DNA of 64,000 bases from Planctomycetaceae bacterium. Its GTDB lineage: Bacteria > Planctomycetota > Planctomycetia > Planctomycetales > Planctomycetaceae. Positions within the stretch are counted from its first letter, which is position 1; every line of letters begins with the position of its first letter. The notes beneath the pieces were generated by a model. That model was not told the DNA's origin, searched no databases, and saw nothing but the letters and a program-made list of their open reading frames with translations. Below, piece after piece: positions 56,918 through 64,000 of this stretch. Location of the stretch: NCBI GenBank assembly GCA_028284485.1, contig JANQRQ010000328.1, forward strand, positions 1-64,000, read 5' to 3'. A program made the position numbers and the translations under genes.

Positions 56918-58432
56918 ATGCCGAAAACTCACCGACGGCGGTCTCGTATTCTGTGGATAGCCAGCTTTCTCATATTGATCACAACGATCAATGTCTCAAG
57001 CTTGCGGCTCGAAGCACAGGTCGTCAGCTTTACCGACATAACGCAGCAAGCGGGGACGGGCGGACCGACTGCACCGGGCCGCACGGGCGGACATGGTGCC
57101 ATGTTTGCCGATGTCGACGATGACGGATTGGTCGATTTGTCATTGACGATGATTTTCGACGAACCGATGGCAGAGCTGTTCTACCGCAATCTTGGTGACC
57201 TGCGTTTTTCCGATGAAGGAAAGCGCCGCGGGATTGCCGATTTCGACGGGGGATCGCACGGCACCTGTTTCGCTGATCTCGATAACGACGGAGACTACGA
57301 CCTGTTCAATGGCACGACCTGGGACCATCCGGAATTTCCGCCGATCAATAATTTGTTTCGCAACGACGGCAAAGGTTTTTTTACGGACGTGACCGGTGAA
57401 TCCGGGATTCCTGCCGAGAATGCCTTTCCAACGCGGGGCGTGTTGACATTTGATTTCGATAGTGACGGCGACCTGGATCTATTCTGCGTGACCAACTACC
57501 AAGGCAGCGCTGATCCGGAAGGAGAACGAAACGAGGTTTATCGGAACGACGGTAACTGGCAGTTTCACCCGATTGACGGCGGCGATTTGGCGACTGCCCC
57601 CTGTGGTCAAGGAGCAATCGATACCGATTTCGACGGGGACGGCGATATCGACATCATTGCCGCCAATCGAACCGGACCGGTGAATGTGCTTCGCAATAAT
57701 GGTCGCGGAATATTCCGGCTCGTCGATCCGGCGTCCATTGGAATCCGCCATCGCGCCGGCGATGGTATTACCGCCGGCGACGTCGATGGTGATGGATTGT
57801 TAGATCTCATTCTCGCCTCCAACGACGAAGGGCATTTGTACAAGAACCAGGGCGACGGACGCTACATGCATGCCCAATCGTTTTCCGAGACTGACGGCTA
57901 TATGGGGGGCCTGGCTGACATCGACAACGATACGGACTTAGATCTCATCTTTGCCGGCGACGATATCTGCTATCTCAACGATGGCAGTGGACGATTTGCA
58001 CCGGGGCCTGCGATTCCGGTTGATGGAATCAATGACCCGCGCGGAATAGCGTTCGCCGATATCGACAACGATGGTGACGTTGATTTTGCCATCGGCTGCA
58101 AGCGGTCTCGCAATTGGTTGGTGCGAAACAACCTGAACTCCGGAAACTGGCTGAAAGTGCGTCTCGTGTCGCCCGATGGTCAAGCTGGTGCATTCGGTGC
58201 AAAAACGCGCATCTACGTGACAATATCGGGACACCGTCAACTGCTGGGGCTGCGCGAGTCGCGGAGCAACACAGGATATTTGGGGCAAAACGACCCTGTG
58301 CTACATTTTGGCTTAGGCGACCACAAAAATTCGCTCAGCATCGACGTGGACTTCCTGAATGGGGTTGCAGTCCAAAACTTCCCGGTTGCTGCCAATCAGA
58401 CCGTGGTCATTGACGCGTCTGAAACCCGATAG
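56918..58432 (+). CDS. Secreted VCBS/FG-GAP repeat protein with ASPIC/UnbV-like C-terminus
   Basis: 504 residues from the ATG at 56918, with AAGG upstream. After a signal sequence (ILWIASFLILITTINVSSLR) come about six FG-GAP/VCBS blades, each with a Ca2+-binding Asp cluster: FADVDDDGLVDLSL, FADLDNDGDYDLFN, FDFDSDGDLDLFC, DTDFDGDGDIDIIA, GDVDGDGLLDLIL and FADIDNDGDVDFAI. The C-terminus (NWLKVRLVSPDGQAGAFGAK, LGLRESRSNTGYLGQNDPVL) is an ASPIC/UnbV domain. It is an integrin-like calcium-binding propeller for adhesion or glycan binding. A gap of 26 bases separates it from the DUF4159 gene. Confidence 0.93.
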   Translation: MPKTHRRRSRILWIASFLILITTINVSSLRLEAQVVSFTDITQQAGTGGPTAPGRTGGHGAMFADVDDDGLVDLSLTMIFDEPMAELFYRNLGDLRFSDEGKRRGIADFDGGSHGTCFADLDNDGDYDLFNGTTWDHPEFPPINNLFRNDGKGFFTDVTGESGIPAENAFPTRGVLTFDFDSDGDLDLFCVTNYQGSADPEGERNEVYRNDGNWQFHPIDGGDLATAPCGQGAIDTDFDGDGDIDIIAANRTGPVNVLRNNGRGIFRLVDPASIGIRHRAGDGITAGDVDGDGLLDLILASNDEGHLYKNQGDGRYMHAQSFSETDGYMGGLADIDNDTDLDLIFAGDDICYLNDGSGRFAPGPAIPVDGINDPRGIAFADIDNDGDVDFAIGCKRSRNWLVRNNLNSGNWLKVRLVSPDGQAGAFGAKTRIYVTISGHRQLLGLRESRSNTGYLGQNDPVLHFGLGDHKNSLSIDVDFLNGVAVQNFPVAANQTVVIDASETR

Positions 58433-58595
58433 CGCGTTTGTGATGAGTGAGACGGCACATCGGCACGCCCGAGCTTACAGCTTCATTTATCTTTATCGTG
58501 CTTTCGGAAATACCTGTTACCGTACTGCCTCGTGGCAGGACCGGATGGACCTTGCCAATATCGCACTTCGCGGGCAAACGGTAGAGCAGATTGCT

Positions 58596-59687
58596 CTAAT
58601 CGAACGGAATGCCGGTCCGACTGGAGATCTCGCGCAAATCGTTCACGACGGCAGGAATCAGCGGAATTCCCTCACGTCGGCGAATCTCTTCCGCTTCCCG
58701 TTCCGGATCGCCGGGAATCAACGGGCCATCCGTATCCGGGGCCGGTCGCGTTGCGCGAAACGTGCGAATCCAATCGTCGATTTGCAATTTGAACTCGTCT
58801 ACGTCTCGGAAGGCATCAATTCGCATTGCACCAAATAAGTGCCCCAAACCTTCCCCGACTTCACGCTCCGGATCGGCGTGTCCGATCGTAAATGGCGGCG
58901 TAAACGGCCCCCAATTCCCACCGCTTAGTGGGCCGCAAAGCAAGTCGACCATGGCACCCAAGCAATACCCCTTGTGTCCACCCCGTTCTCGCTCCGAACC
59001 CAATGGCAGCATCGCACCACCGTCGGCCATCCGCTCGGGATCAGTCGTCGGGTAGCCCTCCTTGTCGATGGCCCAGCCATCGGGAATTGGTTTCTGGCGT
59101 CGCAACGCCATCTCGATCTTTCCAAATGCAGCCGCGGGAGTCGCCATGTCGATCACAATCGGCGGTTCTTCCTTGCCGGGGAAGGCAATTGCAATCGGAT
59201 TCGTGCCTAACATTCTATCGGCTCCCCATAACGGAGCCACGATGCGCGTCGTGTTGGTCATCGACCAACCGATCTGATCCCGCTCAAGCGCTTTAAGCAC
59301 GTAGTATCCGGCAATCCCATAATGATTCGTGTTACGGGTCGCAACCCAACTCGAGCCGGCCGCATCGGCTTTGTCCATGGCGATGTCGTTCGCATGTGGG
59401 CCGACCACCAAACCGAGACCATTGTCGCCATCAACGACCGCCGTGCCGACGGTCTCCCGAACAGTTGTAATTTTCGGTTGCGGATTGATCCGCCCCAGCG
59501 ACAGCATCGAAAAATAAGAATGCAATCGAGCGATACCATGCGAATCGATTCCGCGAAGATCGCTAACCGCTAATACGTCCGCCGCAAGGTGCGCATCGTG
59601 TTCCGGCACTCCAAACGACTGCAGGACACGTACGGTAAACTCGGACAATCGCTCGACCGGAAACGTCGTGACTTCGTCATGAGACAT
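58596..59687 (-). CDS. Malate/L-lactate/ureidoglycolate dehydrogenase family (Ldh2)
   Basis: 363 residues. An NAD(P)-dependent 2-hydroxyacid dehydrogenase of the Ldh2 fold, unrelated to classical LDH/MDH. Visible blocks are VLAVSDLRGIDSHGIARLHS with the catalytic His, TRNTNHYGIAGYYVLKAL, LGTNPIAIAFP, IVIDMATPAAAFGKIEMA and GHKGYCLGAMVDLL. Substrates in the family include malate, lactate, sulfolactate and ureidoglycolate, and cannot be told apart here. It stands ahead of lhgO with a gap of 117 bases on the same strand; both act on 2-hydroxyacids, which hints at a shared pathway. Confidence 0.93.
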   Translation of the reverse strand: MSHDEVTTFPVERLSEFTVRVLQSFGVPEHDAHLAADVLAVSDLRGIDSHGIARLHSYFSMLSLGRINPQPKITTVRETVGTAVVDGDNGLGLVVGPHANDIAMDKADAAGSSWVATRNTNHYGIAGYYVLKALERDQIGWSMTNTTRIVAPLWGADRMLGTNPIAIAFPGKEEPPIVIDMATPAAAFGKIEMALRRQKPIPDGWAIDKEGYPTTDPERMADGGAMLPLGSERERGGHKGYCLGAMVDLLCGPLSGGNWGPFTPPFTIGHADPEREVGEGLGHLFGAMRIDAFRDVDEFKLQIDDWIRTFRATRPAPDTDGPLIPGDPEREAEEIRRREGIPLIPAVVNDLREISSRTGIPFD

Positions 59688-59804
59688 GTAGTTTGTCTTT
59701 TCGTATCGATTGGGGCCTGGAAGTCAGACCTAGTTTCCGATCGGCTTGTTTAAATCGGTAACAATTTCATACGAACAACGATCGTCGAGAATTCGCTGAC
59801 AGCG

Positions 59805-61007
59805 TCAGTCCATCTGCTTCAACAGTTTGTCGACGATCAATTTGCCAATGTTTAATGAGGAAGTTGCCGCGGGCGAAGGGGCATTACAGACATTGACAAT
59901 ACGGTCGGATTCTTCGATGACAAAATCATCGACAAGCTTTCCGTCCCGCCCCAAGGCCTGGGCACGCACGCCGGCCGGCGCAGCTTCGAGCTGGTCACCC
60001 GTAATCTCCGGCATCAGTCGTTGCAATGCTTTGACAAACGCCTGCTTGCTGAACGAGCGCCACATTTCGCCAAATCCCGTCTTCCAATGACGCGAAGCCA
60101 TTTTCAAAAACCCGGGATACGTCAGTGATTCGAACAGGTCTGAAAAGTTGATATCGGTTTTGCGGTAGCCCTCACGCGCGAAAGCCAAAACAGCATTCGG
60201 GCCGCATTCGACTCCGCCATGGATCATCTTCGTAAAATGGACACCCAAAAAGGGAAATTTGGGATCGGGAACGGGATAAATCAACGTTCGACACAAATGC
60301 TCGGCTTCCGGCTTTAGCTCGTAATACTCGCCGCGAAAGGGAACGATTTTCGACTCGGGCATGCTGCCGCTCATTTTCGCAACGCGATCGCACTGTAGTC
60401 CGGCGCAGGTAACAGTATATTTTGCCTCGATATCACCGACGCCGCTTTGCAGAATAACCGATCCGTTCGAACGTTCGATGCCGGTCACACGGGCTGATGT
60501 CTCGATTGTTGCACCACGCTCGGACACCAAATTCGCCAAGGTTTGACAAACTTGCTTGTAATCGACGATGCCGGCTTCCGGCACATGGATCGCCTTCACA
60601 CCTGCCGCATGCGGCTCCAATTCCCGCAACCGTTCCTGCTCGATCATTTCGCATACGACACCATTTGCTTGGCCACGCTCGTAAATGCGCTCTAAGTTTG
60701 GCAGTTCCGATTCGTCGACAGCGACGATGACTTTTCCGCAAAGTTCGTATGCGATCCCCTGCTTCTCGCAGAATGCCTCCATAGCCTTTTTGCCTTCGCG
60801 GCAATTCTTGGCGCGCAACGAACCAGGTCGATAATATATGCCGGAATGCAGGACGCCTGAATTATGGCCTGTCTGGTGATAGGCGAGTTCTGCTTCTTTT
60901 TCGAGGATCGTCAGCTTCAACTCCGGACGGCGCTCGCTCAAACGGAATGCTGTCGCCAGCCCGATGATTCCTCCGCCCACAATCGCCACATCAGTCTTCT
61001 GCGTCAT
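59805..61007 (-). CDS. lhgO: L-2-hydroxyglutarate oxidase
   Basis: 400 residues. An FAD-dependent DAAO-superfamily enzyme that oxidises L-2-hydroxyglutarate to 2-oxoglutarate and passes electrons to the quinone pool. The N-terminal FAD motif [20 protein letters not shown] and the LhgO-specific [20 protein letters not shown] are clear, with [15 protein letters not shown] and [20 protein letters not shown] further on and [19 protein letters not shown] near the end. Length and motifs fit the family well. It starts 15 bases after the nqrM stop on the same strand, so it may be the last gene of the nqr transcript. Confidence 0.94.
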   Translation of the reverse strand: MTQKTDVAIVGGGIIGLATAFRLSERRPELKLTILEKEAELAYHQTGHNSGVLHSGIYYRPGSLRAKNCREGKKAMEAFCEKQGIAYELCGKVIVAVDESELPNLERIYERGQANGVVCEMIEQERLRELEPHAAGVKAIHVPEAGIVDYKQVCQTLANLVSERGATIETSARVTGIERSNGSVILQSGVGDIEAKYTVTCAGLQCDRVAKMSGSMPESKIVPFRGEYYELKPEAEHLCRTLIYPVPDPKFPFLGVHFTKMIHGGVECGPNAVLAFAREGYRKTDINFSDLFESLTYPGFLKMASRHWKTGFGEMWRSFSKQAFVKALQRLMPEITGDQLEAAPAGVRAQALGRDGKLVDDFVIEESDRIVNVCNAPSPAATSSLNIGKLIVDKLLKQMD

Positions 61008-61022
61008 GGTCTTTCCAGCAGC

Positions 61023-61331
61023 TCAGGATCGAACCGCCGGTGGCGATCTCTCAGGATTCGTTTGAGTCGACGCGTTCCACGCGCCTGACTGGTGGGCCTC
61101 TTGACTCGTCTGCTGACGGTCCGTTACGCACGGTTCTGGTTCTAACGGTGCGCCAGTGCAATCCGGTGATGGATTTGTGCAAGCGTCACACAGCGTGTTG
61201 CCGTGCTCGTCGCGCATCGCCCCCAAGCCGCCGCATGTCCCTTTCAAGCGACGGTTGCTCACCAGAACACCAATCGCCATCCCACTGATCGCCAACGCAA
61301 TCAAAACTGCAGCTGCAAAAAAAGTCGTCAT
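61023..61331 (-). CDS. nqrM: NqrM, Na+-NQR maturation factor
   Basis: 102 residues. A single membrane helix (FFAAAVLIALAISGMAIGVL) is followed by RLKGTCGGLGA, the family hallmark with Cys33, then C48 and C51 in LCDAC. NqrM (DUF539) delivers iron for the Cys4 [Fe] centre between NqrD and NqrE. The tail is longer than in typical members and adds C58 and C68 in a Pro/Ser-rich stretch. Its ATG overlaps the apbE stop codon by four bases, which indicates translational coupling. Confidence 0.93.
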   Translation of the reverse strand: MTTFFAAAVLIALAISGMAIGVLVSNRRLKGTCGGLGAMRDEHGNTLCDACTNPSPDCTGAPLEPEPCVTDRQQTSQEAHQSGAWNASTQTNPERSPPAVRS

Positions 61332-62422
61332 GGAACTAATTCGTGTCGAGTCATCGTTTGTTCGAACATCGGTGTCGCGCGCTCTATCAATTGGTTTCCA
61401 TCCCGCACGAGGAACAAAGCGGCGATGTTCTCTTGCACTGCCAAATTATATCCATCGACCGGCCCCAGGACCATTAGGGCTGTCGCGAAAGCGTCGGCCG
61501 TGATGCATTCGGGCGCAGAGACCGAAACCGAAGCGAGGTCGAACGTTACGGGCCAACCGGTACGCGGGTCAATTGTGTGAGAGTAACGTGTCCCCTCAAT
61601 CTCGAAAAAATTGCGATAATCACCCGATGTTGCCAGGCTGTGGTCCGCCATCGACACGGCTGCAAACAACTTTCTCTCCCCTGCATGGGGTGCTTCGATT
61701 CCAATGACCCAAGGTTCGCCGGATCGTTTCGTTCCGCGAACGCGCGTTTCCCCACCGATTTCAACCAAATAGCCGCTGACTCCGAGCGATTCGAGATACT
61801 CAGCGACGACATCGACGGCATACCCTTTCGCAATGGCGGAGAGATCGATGCGGATTTGAGCCTGCTCCTTCCTCAATGCGGGAGGTGTTTGACGCACATC
61901 AATCTTCGCAAAACCGATGCCGTTTCGGCATTCCTGAATCTGTTCTCGGCTGGGAATCTCGCGTTCGGAAGGTCTCGGACCAAAACTCCAAAGGTCGACC
62001 AATGGCCCAACGGTCACGTCAAAGGCTCCGTCGGTTCGCGAACTGATTTCAATGGCGCGAGACAAGACCTCCGCGGTTTCCTTGGAAACCTCGAACCATT
62101 CCGTCGAATCGCCGTCATTGAAACGAGAAATCTCGGAATCAGGCTGCCAAGTCGACATCAACGCGTTGATCCGCTGAAGGCGCTCGTCGATGGCAGCCTG
62201 TAATTGCACCTGGTCGACTCCGGTCGGCAAATCGTCCAAGGAAATGTGGTAGGACGTTCCCATTGTCGAACCAGTCAGCGAAACCGGGCTCGAACTTTTT
62301 TGGGGGGCCCCGCAACCAGTCATTCCCGCAAATAACAGAGTGGCCGTAATCACGATTAAGACCACTGAAGGCCGGTGCTCGATCAAATCCATCGAGTGCC
62401 CGGTCTGCGGCTGATTCCGCAT
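61328..62422 (-). CDS. apbE: FAD:protein FMN transferase ApbE, lipoprotein
   Basis: 364 residues from the ATG at 62422, preceded by GGGAAG; an open extension to 62557 and an internal ATG at 62392 exist. The lipobox FAGMTG-C37 marks a lipoprotein. The ApbE fold is clear: GSTMGTSYHISL, MSTWQPDSEISRFNDGDSTE, DVTVGPLVDLWSFGP, IDLSAIAKGYAVDVVAEYLE, GYLVEIGGETRVRGTKRSGE and SHTIDPRTGWPV. It attaches FMN to Thr residues of NqrB and NqrC from outside the membrane. Encoded between nqrF and nqrM, as in many nqr loci. Confidence 0.95.
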   Translation of the reverse strand: MRNQPQTGHSMDLIEHRPSVVLIVITATLLFAGMTGCGAPQKSSSPVSLTGSTMGTSYHISLDDLPTGVDQVQLQAAIDERLQRINALMSTWQPDSEISRFNDGDSTEWFEVSKETAEVLSRAIEISSRTDGAFDVTVGPLVDLWSFGPRPSEREIPSREQIQECRNGIGFAKIDVRQTPPALRKEQAQIRIDLSAIAKGYAVDVVAEYLESLGVSGYLVEIGGETRVRGTKRSGEPWVIGIEAPHAGERKLFAAVSMADHSLATSGDYRNFFEIEGTRYSHTIDPRTGWPVTFDLASVSVSAPECITADAFATALMVLGPVDGYNLAVQENIAALFLVRDGNQLIERATPMFEQTMTRHELVP

Positions 62423-62609
62423 GTCGCTTCCCAGTCCGATCCAGTCGGCGGCCATGGCAACCTGTCTACATTTCAAGAACGGCATCGCGCGGATGGGCGA
62501 AGTCGATTGGGACGAGCATCGTGCGAAGTCATCGTCGCCGCCTTGCAAAGCCATCAATATCGAGCGCCAACATACTTATCGCGTTGGCGCAACGTGAATG
62601 GGAAATCTT

Positions 62610-63830
62610 TTAGCCGCCGAAATCATCGAAGGCGATGTTTTCAGACTCGACACCGAGATCATCCAGCATTTTCAACACCGCTTGCAGCATCATCGGTGGT
62701 CCGCAAATGTAGTATTCACAATCTTCCGGAGCAGGGTGATCCTTCAGGTAGTGGTCATACAATACCTGATGGATAAACCCGGTATACCCGGTCCAATTGT
62801 CTTCCGGCAGCGGGTCTGAAAGTGCGACGTTCCAACTGAAATTCGAATTGTCTTCGGCAAGTTGCTCGAATTCCTCTTCGTAAAACATTTCCCGTAAACT
62901 GCGGGCACCGTACCAGTAAGAAACCTTACGATCGGTGTGACGACGTTTAAAGAGTTCGAAAATATGCGACCGAAGGGGTGCCATCCCTGCACCGCCGCCG
63001 ATGTAGATCATTTCCGCATCGGTATCCTTAATGAAGAATTCCCCATAGGGGCCGGAGATCGTGCAATGATCATCCGGTTTTAAATCGAAGATATAGGAAG
63101 ACATTTTCCCGGGAGGCGTGCCTTTGGGGGCACGAGGGGGAGGCGTGGCGACACGCACATTCAGCATGATGAGGCCTTGCTCGCCGGGGTAGTTCGCCAT
63201 CGAATATGCCCGAAAGACCGGCTCGGTGACGTGCGATTCAATCTCCCACAGGTTGTACTTGTCCCAATCCTCCCGGTATTCCTCTTCGACATCGAAATCG
63301 GCGTATTTGACGTCATGAGGTGGGCATTCGATTTGAATGAACCCTCCTGGCTTAAAGTCGACGCTTTCCCCTTCGGGAAGATTCAGCACGAGTTCCTTAA
63401 TGAAGGTCGCAACATTCCGGTTTGAACGGACGGTGCAATCCCATTTCTTCGTTTCGAACACTTCGGGCGGCACTTCGATCTTCAAGTCCTGCTTAACAGC
63501 AACCTGACATGACAACCGATATCCCTCTTTGGCCTGCCGATTGTTAATGTGGGTACGTTCGGTGGGAAGGATATCGCCGCCGCCATCAAAGACTTTGACA
63601 ATGCACTGGGCGCAGGTTCCGCCCCCTCCACAAGCTGACGAAACAAAGATATCGTTGTTCGCAAGGGCCCCCAACAGTTTTCCGCCCACTGGCACTGCGA
63701 TCGATTTTTGATCATTGATGAGGATGTCGACGTCGCCGCTAGCCACCAGTCGCCATTTGGCAACTAGAATCACTCCGACCAGCGTTAAGACGACGCCGGT
63801 AAACATTACTACACCCAGCAGGACTTCCAT
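62610..63830 (-). CDS. nqrF: Na+-translocating NADH:quinone reductase subunit F
   Basis: 406 residues, the normal size. Entry subunit that oxidises NADH and feeds the Na+ pump. An N-terminal membrane helix ([20 protein letters not shown]) precedes a [2Fe-2S] ferredoxin domain with Cys67, Cys73, Cys76 and Cys108 ([12 protein letters not shown] and YRLSCQV). FAD is bound by [16 protein letters not shown] by [20 protein letters not shown], and the C-terminus [11 protein letters not shown] to FDDFGG is conserved. It follows nqrE by 18 bases. Confidence 0.97.
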   Translation of the reverse strand: MEVLLGVVMFTGVVLTLVGVILVAKWRLVASGDVDILINDQKSIAVPVGGKLLGALANNDIFVSSACGGGGTCAQCIVKVFDGGGDILPTERTHINNRQAKEGYRLSCQVAVKQDLKIEVPPEVFETKKWDCTVRSNRNVATFIKELVLNLPEGESVDFKPGGFIQIECPPHDVKYADFDVEEEYREDWDKYNLWEIESHVTEPVFRAYSMANYPGEQGLIMLNVRVATPPPRAPKGTPPGKMSSYIFDLKPDDHCTISGPYGEFFIKDTDAEMIYIGGGAGMAPLRSHIFELFKRRHTDRKVSYWYGARSLREMFYEEEFEQLAEDNSNFSWNVALSDPLPEDNWTGYTGFIHQVLYDHYLKDHPAPEDCEYYICGPPMMLQAVLKMLDDLGVESENIAFDDFGG

Positions 63831-63848
63831 GAAGCCATTCAGCCTTTA

Positions 63849-64000
63849 TCAAAGTTGAATTCCGCCGAAAGCCATAAACGCCAATGCCATCAGCCCGACG
63901 GTGATAAATGTAATTCCCAGCCCGCGTAATCCATGCGGGACGTCACTGTACTTGAGTTTTTCGCGGATGCCGGCGAGCGCCATAATCGCCAGCGCCCATC
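63849..64000 (-). CDS. nqrE: Na+-translocating NADH:quinone reductase subunit E, C-terminus
   Basis: The gene is cut by the window end, so only its last 49 or so codons are seen. The translated segment ends [20 protein letters not shown] followed by FGGIQL and TGA, preceded by [15 protein letters not shown]. This is the conserved end of NqrE, a six-helix membrane subunit holding half of the Cys4 iron site shared with NqrD. The order nqrE-nqrF matches all known nqr operons; nqrA-D should lie beyond the window. Confidence 0.9.
   Translation of the reverse strand, partial: WALAIMALAGIREKLKYSDVPHGLRGLGITFITVGLMALAFMAFGGIQL

Overview
The window is a piece of a planctomycete (phylum Planctomycetota) chromosome of moderate GC content. 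The assignment rests on gene families nearly confined to, or strongly expanded in, that phylum. These are two DUF1549/DUF1553 cytochrome genes each paired with a DUF1501 gene, a very large propeller/HEAT/cytochrome c protein of the PVC type, two CxPSR sulfatases, a DUF6807 (PmoA-like) protein, an ECF sigma factor next to a Ser/Thr kinase with TPRs, and many proteins with secretion signals. No rRNA, tRNA, CRISPR array, insertion sequence or prophage was recognised.

Layout. 1-5.5 kb: a truncated Gfo/Idh/MocA oxidoreductase, a redox protein whose reading frame is crossed by one in-frame TGA, a rhomboid protease and a TGS GTPase. 5.5-11.2 kb: a trypsin/LamG-like/SirB1 fusion, a glycosyltransferase and a Ser/Thr kinase, all on the minus strand. 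11.8-16.3 kb: a secreted DUF6807 gene, a hypothetical gene, a sulfatase and a redoxin. 16.4-32.5 kb: a block of secreted redox and catabolic genes in which two DUF1553+DUF1501 pairs point outward around a phoD + phosphodiesterase pair, followed by the giant cytochrome and a PQQ-type propeller. 32.7-45.7 kb: a lipoprotein made of repeated units, phosphofructokinase, an HtrA protease, a GH43-like propeller, FHA and LRR proteins, hemB, a degenerate phosphohexomutase and holA. 46-53.8 kb: sigma factor + kinase, an MscS channel, a sulfatase and arsC. 54.3-58.4 kb: glnA with a strong terminator, a DUF4159 protein and a VCBS-repeat protein. 58.6-64 kb (minus): an Ldh2 dehydrogenase, lhgO, nqrM, apbE, nqrF and the end of nqrE, i.e. 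the distal part of a Na+-NQR locus with its two maturation factors.

The most notable item is 1889-3073. One TGA (2135-2137) splits an otherwise continuous frame exactly where a thioredoxin-fold CxxC would end (C-L-T-stop-P-P-F). The surrounding sequence resembles iodothyronine deiodinases, a hairpin with GU in its loop lies at bacterial-SECIS distance, and the frame continues into a DsbD-N-like domain with two cysteines. I read it as a bacterial deiodinase-like selenoprotein fused to its own redox-partner domain. Other points worth checking are a dispersed 77-bp intergenic repeat, a perfect 30-bp tandem repeat just before the sigma factor gene, a phosphohexomutase that has lost its catalytic loops, and a phosphofructokinase with mixed ATP/PPi determinants.
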